From: Cryobacterium frigoriphilum
GTDB taxonomy: Bacteria > Actinomycetota > Actinomycetes > Actinomycetales > Microbacteriaceae
Length of the DNA: 64,000 bases
Assembly (NCBI RefSeq): GCF_004403305.1
Contig: NZ_SOHE01000056.1
Location: forward strand, 1 to 64,000
Direction of reading: 5' to 3'
Below the pieces are notes generated by a model. It was not told the origin of the DNA. It was given only the letters and a program-made list of their open reading frames with translations, and searched no databases. Both the position numbers and the translations under genes were made by a program. Positions within the stretch are counted from its first letter, which is position 1. Every line of letters starts with the position of its first letter. Positions 35,749-44,900 of this stretch are shown one piece after another.

Positions 35749-37013
35749 CGGCGGGTCTCGGCATCGAGCTCATCGCCCGCGTCGGAGTCGGAGTCTGTGC
35801 CGGTGCCGGTGCCGGTGCCGGTGCCGGTGCCTGTGTAGACGGCCGGGCCCGCGGCATCCGCTGCCTGTGCACGGTCGATCGCCGCGCGAATCGCGGTCGC
35901 CGCCTGCTCGGGCGCCACGTCCCCGATCCAGGCGCCCATGGCCGCCTCCGATCCGGCGAGGTACTTCAGCTTGTCGGCCGAGCGTTGCGGGCTCGTCACC
36001 TGCAGCATCAGACGGATGTCCGCCCGCCCCACCCGCACCGGCGCCTGGTGCCAGGCGGCAATATAGGGAGTGGGTTCTGGGTAGAGCGCATCGATGCCGC
36101 GCAGCAGTCGCCGGTAGAGCACCGCGAGTTCGTCGCGTTCGGCGAGCGTCGTGGCGGCGAGGTCGGGCAACTGACGGTTCGGCAGCATGTGCACCTCCAC
36201 CGGCCAGCGCGCCGCGAACGGCACGAACGCGGTCCAGTGTTCCCCGCGCAGCACGACCCGCGGCCCGGCGAGTTCAGTGGCCAGAATGTCGGCGAACAGG
36301 GTGGGGCCGTAGGCCTCGATGGAGGCCAGCACGCGCTGGGTGCGCGGTGTGACGTAGGGGTAGGCGTAGATCTGGCCGTGCGGATGCCGCAGGGTCACTC
36401 CGATTGCCTCTCCTCTGTTCTCAAACGGGAACACCTGCTCGATGCCGAGCATGCCCGACAGGGCATGCGTTCGTTCGGCCCAGGCCTCAATCACCGTGCG
36501 GGCGCGCACCACGGTCTGGGTGGCGAAAGAGCCCTCATTTTCAGGGCTGAAGCAGACGACCTCGCAGCGGCCCACGCTCGTTCGGGTTCGTTCCAAGCCG
36601 ATTTCGCTGAGTTCGGCGAGGTTGGCCGGCGCGTTCTCGTCGTTCAACAGTGGCCCAAACGACGGCGTCTTATTCTCAAAGACGGCTACGTCGTAGTTGC
36701 TCGGAATCTCGGAGGGGTTCGCGGCCGTGGCCGGCGCGAGCGGGTCAAGGTTCGCCGGCGGCAGAAACACACGGTTCTGCCGGGCTTCGGCAATGGAGAC
36801 CCAGTCCCCGGTCAGCACGTCCTGGCGCATCCGGGCGGTTGCCGGGCGTGGCCCGAGATCGCGCCGGTCGGGTTCGCGGTGTGGCGCGAGACTCGTGTCA
36901 GGGTCGTCGAAGTAGAAGAGGTCGCGGCCGTCCGCGAGACTGTGGGTCTGACGAGCGATGCCCGCCTCGGCGACAAAGGCGGGCGCGACGGGTGCGGCAG
37001 TGGTTTCGGTCAT
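35745..37013 (-). CDS. galT: Galactose-1-phosphate uridylyltransferase
   Basis: 422 residues. HIT-superfamily transferase with the active-site HPHGQ (nucleophile His212), ENKTPSFGP and VPFAARWPVEVHMLP. Converts Gal-1-P and UDP-glucose to Glc-1-P and UDP-galactose. The last about 35 residues are odd: a run of GT dipeptides from a GTGCCG hexanucleotide repeat (about 35798-35840), then an acidic tail, beyond the conserved domain. Divergent from the DeoR gene; a palindrome in the 84-bp gap is the probable operator. Confidence 0.95.
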   Translation of the reverse strand: MTETTAAPVAPAFVAEAGIARQTHSLADGRDLFYFDDPDTSLAPHREPDRRDLGPRPATARMRQDVLTGDWVSIAEARQNRVFLPPANLDPLAPATAANPSEIPSNYDVAVFENKTPSFGPLLNDENAPANLAELSEIGLERTRTSVGRCEVVCFSPENEGSFATQTVVRARTVIEAWAERTHALSGMLGIEQVFPFENRGEAIGVTLRHPHGQIYAYPYVTPRTQRVLASIEAYGPTLFADILATELAGPRVVLRGEHWTAFVPFAARWPVEVHMLPNRQLPDLAATTLAERDELAVLYRRLLRGIDALYPEPTPYIAAWHQAPVRVGRADIRLMLQVTSPQRSADKLKYLAGSEAAMGAWIGDVAPEQAATAIRAAIDRAQAADAAGPAVYTGTGTGTGTGTGTDSDSDAGDELDAETRR

Positions 37014-37042
37014 GGCCCTCTCACCGTAGCGGATTTGCGTTC

Positions 37043-37061
37043 ACGAAACCACAACTTTCGT
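37043..37061. promoter_or_regulatory. Candidate DeoR operator in the gal divergent promoter
   Basis: ACGAAA-N7-TTTCGT is a perfect inverted repeat between galT and the DeoR gene. More half-sites flank it (GCGAAAC at 37084-37090), as is usual for DeoR proteins. Confidence 0.5.
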
Positions 37062-37097
37062 ATTGAGAAATAAAGCCAACTAAGCGAAACTAGGTGA

Positions 37098-37958
37098 ATG
37101 GTTGTCCCCGTCACACCACCCGTAGCGTTGCCGGCCGCGCTGCGTCGTGAGCAAATTCACCAACTCGTCGCCGAGCGCGGCTTCGTGCGCGTCAGCGAGG
37201 TGCGCGACGCCTTCAGCGTCTCGAGCGTCACCGTGCGTGCCGACCTCGACGCGCTGGTCGCCGCCGGGGCACTGCGCCGCGTGCACGGCGGCGCCGTTCC
37301 CGTGCCCGACCGGGAGCACAGCCCCCTGCGCGGTGCCGTCGTGACCCCGCGGCAACGCGAGTTCTCGTTCGAGGAGTCGCTCGCGGCATCCGTCGTGCCC
37401 AAGCAACAGATCGGAACCCTGTCCGCCGGTCTGGTCGAGAGCGGGCAGAGCGTGATCCTCGATGTGGGTACGACGACCCTCGCGATCGCCCGGGCACTGA
37501 TCGCCCGAGCCGAACTGCACGACGTGGTCATCATCACCAACGGGCTCAGTATCGCCCTCGAGCTCGAAGCGGCAATACCCCGGTTCACCGTCATCGTCTC
37601 CGGTGGGTCGCTGCGCCCGCTGCAACACTCCCTCGTAGAGCCGCTCGCCGCGGCCGTCTTCGCCCAGGTGCACGCCGACCTCGCCTTCATCGGCTGCAAC
37701 GGCGTCGACGTGGAGCGCGGCGTGACCAACATCAACCTGCCGGAGGCCGGCGTGAAGACCCTCATGCTCGAAGCCGCCGAACGGGTTGTCGTGGTCGCCG
37801 ACGGCTCCAAGCTGGGGCGGGTGCACCTCGGGAGGGTCGGCCCGCTCGCCGCCTTCGACACCCTCGTCACGGATGCCGCGGCCGATCCGCTCGCGCTCGT
37901 CGCGTTGCGAGATGCCGGCCTCACCGTGCTGCAGCCCGCCGAGGCACCCCTAGGCTGA
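37098..37958 (+). CDS. DeoR family transcriptional regulator of galactose genes
   Basis: 286 residues. N-terminal DeoR helix-turn-helix (RREQIHQLVAERGFVRVSEVRDAFSVSSVTVRADLDAL, with the family-typical GALRRVHGGA), then a DeoR C-terminal sensor domain with the VGTTTLAIARAL phosphate-sugar loop. Placed between galT/galK and galM, it most likely represses the galactose genes and is released by a phosphorylated sugar. Confidence 0.9.
   Translation: MVVPVTPPVALPAALRREQIHQLVAERGFVRVSEVRDAFSVSSVTVRADLDALVAAGALRRVHGGAVPVPDREHSPLRGAVVTPRQREFSFEESLAASVVPKQQIGTLSAGLVESGQSVILDVGTTTLAIARALIARAELHDVVIITNGLSIALELEAAIPRFTVIVSGGSLRPLQHSLVEPLAAAVFAQVHADLAFIGCNGVDVERGVTNINLPEAGVKTLMLEAAERVVVVADGSKLGRVHLGRVGPLAAFDTLVTDAAADPLALVALRDAGLTVLQPAEAPLG
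37951..37956 (+). promoter_or_regulatory. -10 box TAGGCT, leaderless galM start
   Basis: TAGGCT ends 6 nt before ATG 37963 and overlaps the end of the DeoR gene, so galM can be transcribed on its own. Confidence 0.55.
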
Positions 37959-37962
37959 TCCC

Positions 37963-38955
37963 ATGCCAGCAGCCACCGGAATGCAGTACGAACTGACCGC
38001 GACAACCCCCGCCGGGGCCGCGCGCGCCACGATTACCGAGGTCGCCGCCGGCCTCCGCGCGTATTCCGTGGGCGGAATAGACCTCGTGGAAACATTCCCG
38101 GTCGCCGTTCAACCCCCGATGGCCGCCGGAATCGTGCTCGTTCCGTGGCCCAACCGCATTCGCGACGGCGCCTGGACCCAGAACGGTGTGGCCCGCCAGC
38201 TCTCGCTCACCGAACCCGTGCGCCACAACGCAATCCACGGCCTGCTGCGATTCACGCCGTACCACGAACTCGATTTCACCGGCAGCTCGGTCACCCTCGG
38301 CGCGACCGTCTTTCCGCAGTCGGGCTACCCGTTCCACCTGGAAACGGCCGTCACCTATGCGCTCGGCCCGACCGGCCTCACCGTCACCCACATCCTGCGT
38401 AACGCCGGCGAGACGGATGCCCCGGTCGCCATCGGCAGCCACCCGTACCTCAAGATCGGTGACGTGCCCACCGGGGATCTCGTGCTGCGGGTCGCCGCGG
38501 CGACGCACATCGATGTCGACGAGCGGCTGAATCCGATCGGGCAGAGCCCGGTGGACGGAACGCCGCACGACCTGCGCGCGGGGGTTCGGGTCGACACCCT
38601 CACTCTCGACGACGGTTTCGCCGATGTCGACGTGCTGGATGCCCCGGAGGGGCTGCGCGGCGAGCACTCGCTGACCGCGCCCGACGGCCGCAGCGTCACC
38701 CTGTGGGGTGACGAGAACATGCGCTTCGTGCAGGTGTACACGCCGCGAAACTTCCCCGTGCACTCCACGAGTGGCACTGGCGCGAGCGCCGGCGCGGGCA
38801 CAGCTGCGGAGCCGGTGCGCGGGCAGGCCGTGGCGATCGAGCCGATGACGGCCCCCGCCGACGCCTTCAACTCGGGCGCTGGCCTGCACTGGCTGAAGCC
38901 GGGGGAGTCCTGGACCGTGCGCTGGGGCATCCGTCCCGCCGGCTTCACCGCCTGA
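37963..38955 (+). CDS. galM: Aldose 1-epimerase (galactose mutarotase)
   Basis: 330 residues. Beta-sandwich epimerase with NRIRDGAWTQNGV, the histidine in HNAIHGLLR, the catalytic His in IGSHPYLKIGD and the catalytic Glu in AIEPMTAPADAFNSG. Interconverts alpha and beta galactose. A short Gly/Ala/Thr insertion (about residues 268-285) lies before the last strands. Follows the DeoR gene by 4 nt but has its own leaderless promoter. Confidence 0.92.
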   Translation: MPAATGMQYELTATTPAGAARATITEVAAGLRAYSVGGIDLVETFPVAVQPPMAAGIVLVPWPNRIRDGAWTQNGVARQLSLTEPVRHNAIHGLLRFTPYHELDFTGSSVTLGATVFPQSGYPFHLETAVTYALGPTGLTVTHILRNAGETDAPVAIGSHPYLKIGDVPTGDLVLRVAAATHIDVDERLNPIGQSPVDGTPHDLRAGVRVDTLTLDDGFADVDVLDAPEGLRGEHSLTAPDGRSVTLWGDENMRFVQVYTPRNFPVHSTSGTGASAGAGTAAEPVRGQAVAIEPMTAPADAFNSGAGLHWLKPGESWTVRWGIRPAGFTA

Positions 38956-38970
38956 GCCGCCCCGCCACCG

Positions 38971-39032
38971 GGGCGCAGGTTAGATTCGCGGGCGCAGGTT
39001 CTAACCTGCGCCCGCGAATCTAACCTGCGCCC
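38971..39032. terminator. Perfect 30-bp palindrome after galM
   Basis: Arms 38971-39000 and 39003-39032 are exactly complementary over 30 bp with a 2-nt centre. Each arm contains GGGCGCAGGTT twice. It is the same repeat family as 34447-34491, so the gal block is flanked by both copies. It probably stops transcription; the arms are far longer than a normal terminator. Confidence 0.85.
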
Positions 39033-39105
39033 GGGAGCGCATGGGCCCACGAGCGCATGGTTCGGCGACGGATGCCCCGCCGCGGCCCCCGTCGCGGGGT
39101 CAGGC

Positions 39106-39111
39106 TAAACT
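39106..39111 (+). promoter_or_regulatory. -10 box TAAACT, leaderless start
   Basis: TAAACT ends 7 nt before GTG 39119, which selects this start over in-frame codons upstream. Confidence 0.5.
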
Positions 39112-39118
39112 CGTGCGC

Positions 39119-40522
39119 GTGCTCACCTCCGACGCTTCGGGCTCGCCCGCTTCTCGCCCGACGGGCTCGACCGCCCCGAGACATGCGGCGCCCCCGCGAC
39201 CCGAACTGCCCGAGGCACCCGAACTGCCCGAGCGACCCGAACTCCCCGCGACAGCCACCCCGTCTGCGCTGACCCCGGGCGACGCCGCCCGCCGAACCGC
39301 GCTCATCCGCATGAAGCGCCTGGCTCTCGCCCTGCTCGGTCTGTCAGCCCTCATCTTCACCGTGTCGTTCGCCCTGCAGGAGCAGTATCCGTGGCTGCAG
39401 TACGTGCGCGCCGCGGCCGAGGGCGCCATGGTCGGCGCCATCGCCGACTGGTTTGCGGTCACCGCACTGTTTCGCTACCCGCTCGGCCTGCGCATTCCGC
39501 ACACCAACATCATCGCCAGCCGCAAGAATGAGATCGGTGCGAGCCTGGGTGAATTCGTCGAGACCAACTTTCTCAGCGAGAGCGTCGTGCGCGGCAAGCT
39601 CGAATCGGTCGGTATCTCGAGACGGCTTGGTGCCTGGCTCGAAACCCCGAGCAACGCCGAACGACTCAGTGACGAGCTCGCCGTCGCCGGTCAGGGCGTG
39701 CTCTCGCTGCTCGGCGACGAGAACATCCAGAACTTGATCGAATCGCTCGCCCGCGAACACCTCGTCAGGCCCGAGTGGGGCCCGAGCCTTGGCCGGGTCG
39801 GCGAACGGCTCGTCGACTCCGGGCAACAGCACGCGGCCGTCGACCTGCTGCTCGACAAGGCCGATGGCTGGCTGCGCGAACACCCGGAGGCCTTTGGTCG
39901 GGCCGTGTCCCGGCGACTGCCGAGCTGGGTACCGGGCTTCGTCGACAAGCTCGTCGACGACAAGGCCTACCGCGAGGTGCTGGGATTCGTGGCGAGTGCC
40001 CGGGCCGAGCCGCAACATCCGGTGCGCGAAGCGATCGACCGCTACCTGCAGGAGCTCATGCATGACCTGCAGCACGAGCAGGCCATGATTGCCCGGGTCG
40101 AGTCACTGAAGCTGGAGTTGCTCGACAGTGCCCGGCTGCGGGAGTTCGCGGGGGAGACCTGGGAATCGGTGAAGGCCTCGCTCGGTGAGGCGCTCGCCGA
40201 CCCTGCGAGCCCGCTGCGTGCCGGCATCCGCTCGACGATCGTGGACGTCGGCGGCCGACTTGCCGCCGACCCGGTGCTCGGCGCCCGCGTCGATCGATGG
40301 CTTGCGGATTCCGCCAGCCACCTCGTGCAGACCTACCGGCACGAGATCGCCGGCGTGATCACCGAGACGGTCGAACGCTGGGATGCCGCCGAAACCGCCG
40401 CCAAGATCGAGCTGCAGGTGGGACGCGACCTGCAGTTCATCCGCATCAACGGCACCGTCGTCGGCGCCCTCGCCGGCCTCACCATTTTCACGGTCGCGCA
40501 CCTCGTCGCCGCCCTGCTCTGA
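39119..40522 (+). CDS. DUF445 domain membrane protein
   Basis: 467 residues from GTG 39119. After a Pro/Glu-rich lead (PEAPELPERPELP repeats) come an N-terminal helix (about 55-77), then AAAEGAMVGAIADWFAVTALFRYPLG, the signature of the DUF445/YjiN family, a long alpha-helical region, and a C-terminal helix (GTVVGALAGLTIFTVAHLVAALL). Both ends therefore sit in the membrane. Function unknown. No operon partner. Confidence 0.85.
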   Translation: MLTSDASGSPASRPTGSTAPRHAAPPRPELPEAPELPERPELPATATPSALTPGDAARRTALIRMKRLALALLGLSALIFTVSFALQEQYPWLQYVRAAAEGAMVGAIADWFAVTALFRYPLGLRIPHTNIIASRKNEIGASLGEFVETNFLSESVVRGKLESVGISRRLGAWLETPSNAERLSDELAVAGQGVLSLLGDENIQNLIESLAREHLVRPEWGPSLGRVGERLVDSGQQHAAVDLLLDKADGWLREHPEAFGRAVSRRLPSWVPGFVDKLVDDKAYREVLGFVASARAEPQHPVREAIDRYLQELMHDLQHEQAMIARVESLKLELLDSARLREFAGETWESVKASLGEALADPASPLRAGIRSTIVDVGGRLAADPVLGARVDRWLADSASHLVQTYRHEIAGVITETVERWDAAETAAKIELQVGRDLQFIRINGTVVGALAGLTIFTVAHLVAALL

Positions 40523-40541
40523 CCGCGTCGGCAGCCGCCCG

Positions 40542-40585
40542 GCACCGAAATCGCACCGAAATCGCACCGAATCCGCACCGAATCC
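40542..40585. repeat. Four 11-bp tandem repeats (GCACCGAAATC / GCACCGAATCC)
   Basis: Two copies of each variant follow one another immediately upstream of a CCCCCC-GAATA-GGGGG palindrome (40605-40620), in front of the SGNH/GAF gene. The 11-bp period is one helical turn. Confidence 0.85.
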
Positions 40586-40604
40586 ATGTTCTGCGCTACC
40601 CGTT

Positions 40605-40620
40605 CCCCCCGAATAGGGGG
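40605..40620. promoter_or_regulatory. Palindrome CCCCC-GAATA-GGGGG
   Basis: It lies 47 nt before ATG 40668 and resembles the palindromes before the surface genes at 361, 2324 and 6168, but no -10 follows at the same distance. Possible regulator site. Confidence 0.35.
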
Positions 40621-40667
40621 AAACTGAACCAACGGGCAGCACCGAGGCCCCGGTCAAGGGGCAACAG

Positions 40668-41915
40668 ATGCAGCACTACACCCGCGAAATCGTTCGCGCG
40701 ATGCTTGTCCCGGTGATGCGCGCCTACTCCGTCGTCGTCGACCGCAACTTTCGCTCCGTGCCCCGGCCGGTCGATGCGCCGCAGGTGCACTCCGCCGGCA
40801 TCGACAGCGACCGCATCCTGCTGCTGGGCTGCGGTCCGGCGCTCGGCTGGGGCGTCACGAGCCACGACCTTGGCCTGGCCGGCGCGCTCGCTCGCAACCT
40901 CACCGCCCGCACCGGGCGCGGGGTCGACGTCGACGTCGTCGCGGGTGAGCGGATGTCCGCCCTCGACGCCCTCGCGGCCGTGCGGCCCCGCAAACTCTCC
41001 CGCTTCGATGCGGTCGTCGTGACGCTCGGCATCAACGACGCCCTCGCGCTCACGTCGGGGCGAGACTGGACCGCCCAGCTGCGCACCCTGCTGGAGCATC
41101 TCGAGCGGGTCTCGTCGCAGAGCACCACCGTCTTCGTGCTCGGCATCCATTCGATTCGAGGGGTGCCCTCTCTCGACACGGTGCTCGGTGGAATCGCCGA
41201 CCGCCACGCCGGGTACCTGAACGCGCTGAGCGCAGAGCTCTGCGCCACGATTGCGCGCACCCAGTTTTTGCCATTCTCGCCCCTCGCCACGGTGTCAGTC
41301 GATCGCCACCGCACCACGCAGGACTACCGTGACTGGGCGGTTCCGATCGCCCAGCGCCTCGCGCCGGCCCTGAGCGCGGGGCGGGTCGACATCAGCGACG
41401 CGGCGGCGGCATCCGTCGCTCTCGCGCAGAGCGATGCGGCAGCCGCGGAGGCCGCTCGCCAGCGGGCCGTTGACGGGCTCGGCATTCTCGACACCGGCGC
41501 CGAGCCGCGTTTCGACCGCATCGTCGAACTGGCACAGCGGATGTTTCACACCCGCAGCGCGGCGATCACCGTGATCGACCACGACAGGCAATGGCACAAG
41601 GCCCGCGTCAGCATGGAGGCGCAGGAGTTGCCGCGCAGCGCGTCGTTCTGCGCGGTCACGATCGAGGGGCGCGGGCCGATGATTGTCGCCGACACCCACG
41701 CCGACGAGCGTTTTCGCGAGAACCCGCTCGTGCTCGGCGACCCGCGCATCCGCTTCTATGCCGGCTTTCCGATCGAGTCGCCCTCGGGCGAACGCATCGG
41801 AGCGCTGTGCGTCTTCGACCCCGAGCCCCGACCCGCGACCGACGTCGACCGCGCCCTGCTGCGCGAGCTCGCGCTGCTCGTTCAGCGCGAACTGCGCTCC
41901 CCCCGCGCCGCGTAG
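40668..41915 (+). CDS. SGNH/GDSL-like domain fused to a GAF domain
   Basis: 415 residues. Residues about 45-235 look like an SGNH hydrolase: beta-1 loop [13 protein letters not shown], block [12 protein letters not shown] and a C-terminal block [14 protein letters not shown]. The GDS serine is replaced (GCG), so the usual nucleophile is missing and block V is shortened, arguing for a non-catalytic or altered enzyme. Residues about 262-412 form a GAF domain of the phytochrome/cyclic-nucleotide type ([20 protein letters not shown], then [28 protein letters not shown]). Cytoplasmic, no signal. Probably a sensor protein. ATG 40668 has AAGGGG 8 nt upstream. Confidence 0.75.
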   Translation: MQHYTREIVRAMLVPVMRAYSVVVDRNFRSVPRPVDAPQVHSAGIDSDRILLLGCGPALGWGVTSHDLGLAGALARNLTARTGRGVDVDVVAGERMSALDALAAVRPRKLSRFDAVVVTLGINDALALTSGRDWTAQLRTLLEHLERVSSQSTTVFVLGIHSIRGVPSLDTVLGGIADRHAGYLNALSAELCATIARTQFLPFSPLATVSVDRHRTTQDYRDWAVPIAQRLAPALSAGRVDISDAAAASVALAQSDAAAAEAARQRAVDGLGILDTGAEPRFDRIVELAQRMFHTRSAAITVIDHDRQWHKARVSMEAQELPRSASFCAVTIEGRGPMIVADTHADERFRENPLVLGDPRIRFYAGFPIESPSGERIGALCVFDPEPRPATDVDRALLRELALLVQRELRSPRAA

Positions 41916-41938
41916 CTCAGATGCCGCACCGCGCCAGG

Positions 41939-44900
41939 CTATCTGGTTGCGTTGAACTGGGCGAGAACCTCCGCTGAGGTCAGCGCGCGGTCCAGGAACT
42001 GGGCGTCGTCCATGGACCCAGTGACGTAGTCGACGCTGGCGCCGTTCCAGCGGGCTCGACCGACGGCTGAGTTTCCCGTTGCGGTCCACACGCTGGGAGC
42101 CGTAGCAAAGCCTTGAGACACCCCGTTGACGTACAGGGTGAGTGTGTTGGCGGTCTTGTTGTACACCCCGGCCAGGTGGTACCAGGTGCCAGCGACGGCA
42201 TCCGTCGGGCGTGTCACGGTGACGGGGGTGGACGCCGTCGAATCCGAGGAACGCAGCGTCAACTGAAAGTTGCCATCGAGCATCTGCAGATAGAAGGGAC
42301 TGATGGCGCCGCCGTCGACGCTCAGATAGGTCTGGTATCCGGTGTTCGAGGCCGGTTTGACCCACGCGGACACCGTGTAGCTCTGGCTGGTATCGATGAC
42401 CGCCCGCGGAATGTCAACGTAACCGGTTCCGTTGAAGCTGAGTGCCGGGTTGCCGGTGGCCCTGGTCGTCCAGGTCGTGCCGCCCCGAAGCGTGCCCGTA
42501 TTTCCATTGCCGCTCGTGTCGCCGAGGGAGGTTCCTGATGCCTCGGCGAATCGCAGGTAAGCACCCCGATGAGCGACGGCGACGTTGGTGTTTGTGGCGT
42601 ACGTACCGGCATTGCCGACGAGATCGTCGACGCGATACTGGTACCGATAGCAGTTCCCGGCGATCAGGGTCGAGTCGACATAGCTGGGACTCGGATTCGT
42701 CGCGACCAGGGTGGCTGCCGCGTAGGTGCCGCACACACTTCCCGTCAGGGGGGCCATGGTGCGATAAAGATACGCGGCCCCGAGGCCGGATTGGCCGTCC
42801 AGGCCCTTGACGGTCGTCACGGTCACGGAACGATTGGCCGTGTCGCCGTTGGTATAGCTGACCGAACCGGCCGTGGGGCCGGTCGTATCGGCCTCCAGCG
42901 CGAAGCCTGCAGAAGCGGATGCCGCGGCCGCGTTGTTCACGGCCGCCACAGCGGCGCTCGTGCCGGTCGCGCCGGTCGTCCAGGCGTACGTGTTGACGCC
43001 GAGAACGCCCGCCGCAGACGACCACCCTGACGCGGCGGGCAGGGCGAACGTGTAGCCGGCCAGGCCGGAGGCCGCATCCGTCGCCGCCGCCGTGACCATG
43101 AACGACCCGGCCGTCGCGGCCGACCGATAATACATCGTCGAACCGTTCCAGTACGAGTCGGAGACCGCTGCCGGGGTCAGCGTCGGTGTCGACGGCGGCG
43201 TGAGGTCAACCTTGATGTCGGGGCTGAGATAGTCGGCCGAGTTGCCGAGCGTGTCAACGACCGTGTACCGATACCGGTAGCAACTCTGGTCGGTCACCGT
43301 ATCGCTGACGGGGGACGGCGCCGGGTCGAGGGCGATGGTGGTGAAGGTACTGCCGTAGGCGCCGCAGACGTTGTTGCTCAGGGAAGCGGATGTCCGCGCC
43401 AGGGTGGCGCCGCTCGTCGCGAGCCCGCTCGCATCCGTTCCGGGCGCGAACGCGATGCTCAGGGCGGTGGACGCCGCGTAGCGTGTCGACGCGACGAAAC
43501 CGGCCGTCGTCGCGTCGACCGAGCCGCCGGTCGGCCCGACGGAGTCGATGACCGGTCCGGTGCCGAGCGAGTAATGGGTGGAGACATCGGCAGCGCCGAG
43601 CACCGACGCCGAGATCGCGACTTCGTCGAGCGTTCCGGCAAAGTAGTTGGCCCCCGTTTGCAACCGACCGAATGTAACCGAGGCCGCAGCCGTCAGGGCC
43701 GCCGTCGTTCCCGCGCCGGAGGCTGCCTGAACCCCGTCGACGTAGAGCGTGCGGGTACCGGCACCGCTAGCCGCGCGCGTGAATACAACGTGATGCCACG
43801 TTCCGTCGTTCAATCCGGCGGCAGAACGGATCGTTGTGGTGCCCGTTCCCGCGAGCACCTGCCCGTTGGCGCAGAGGGAGACGCCGAAATCCTGGGTCGA
43901 GGTGGTGCTCACGAAAGCATCGACGAGGCCGGCCCCCTGCCACCAACCCGAAGCACACGTCGCGGTCGACCCCTGATTCTGCGTGGACCTGAACCAGAAC
44001 TCGATCGAGAAGGCGGCGGAAACCTGCCGGGCGATGCTCACATAGTCGTTGACCCCGTCGAACTGCGCGGCCGTGTTGCTGTCATTCGCAATCGCGCCGG
44101 CGACGCCGAGCGCCACGTCGTTGGTGTACGTTCCGTGGTTCGTGCCCTTGCTGTCGGCGGCGGCCGGTGTCGTTGCCGACAGAACCTGAAAGTTGTCCAG
44201 GTGCGCGCCGGTGGAATTCGTGGCGGTCGTGACGGTGTCATATCCCAGGTCAAAGCCGCCGCGCCCCGCCGCCGTGATCGAACCTTCGTTGGTTGAAAGT
44301 ATCTGCGTGCCGTTGACGTACACCGTGAGCAGGCTGCCGCTCATATTGAGGGCAATCCGGTACGTCTGCCCGGCGGTGAGGTTGGCCGCAACAGTGGCCA
44401 TCTGGGTGATGCCGCTGTTGCTCGTGACCTTGACCAGCTGCCACGTTCCGGCGGCCGTTCCGGTGCCCTGATAGTAGACGGCCGCGTAATAACTCGTTGT
44501 CGAGAGATCGACCCGCCCGACGACGCCGATGGCATCGTGCGGCACCTTCGACGCAATGTAGATATCGGCCTCGACCCGGTAATCCGCACTGCTCGGAAGG
44601 CCCGAGCTGGTGTACATGGCACGCGCGGTCGCTGCGCCGCTCTTACGAATGCGTCCGGCGTCGGTGAAAACGGCATCCGTCGTCGATTCGACGGTGTTCT
44701 TGGTCCACTTCGCTCCGACTTCACCGTCGTGTGTGGTCAGCAGGCTTCCTGCCGTGCCGGAGAACGTGTCCGACGATGTCGCCGACGAGCTCTCGCCCAG
44801 CCGCCACTGACCCAGGCTCGCCGTGGCCACGACCGCGGCGTAGCTGATGACGGTGATTGTCGAGCTCAGCGCCGTGACCGTGTTGCCCACATTGTCGGTC

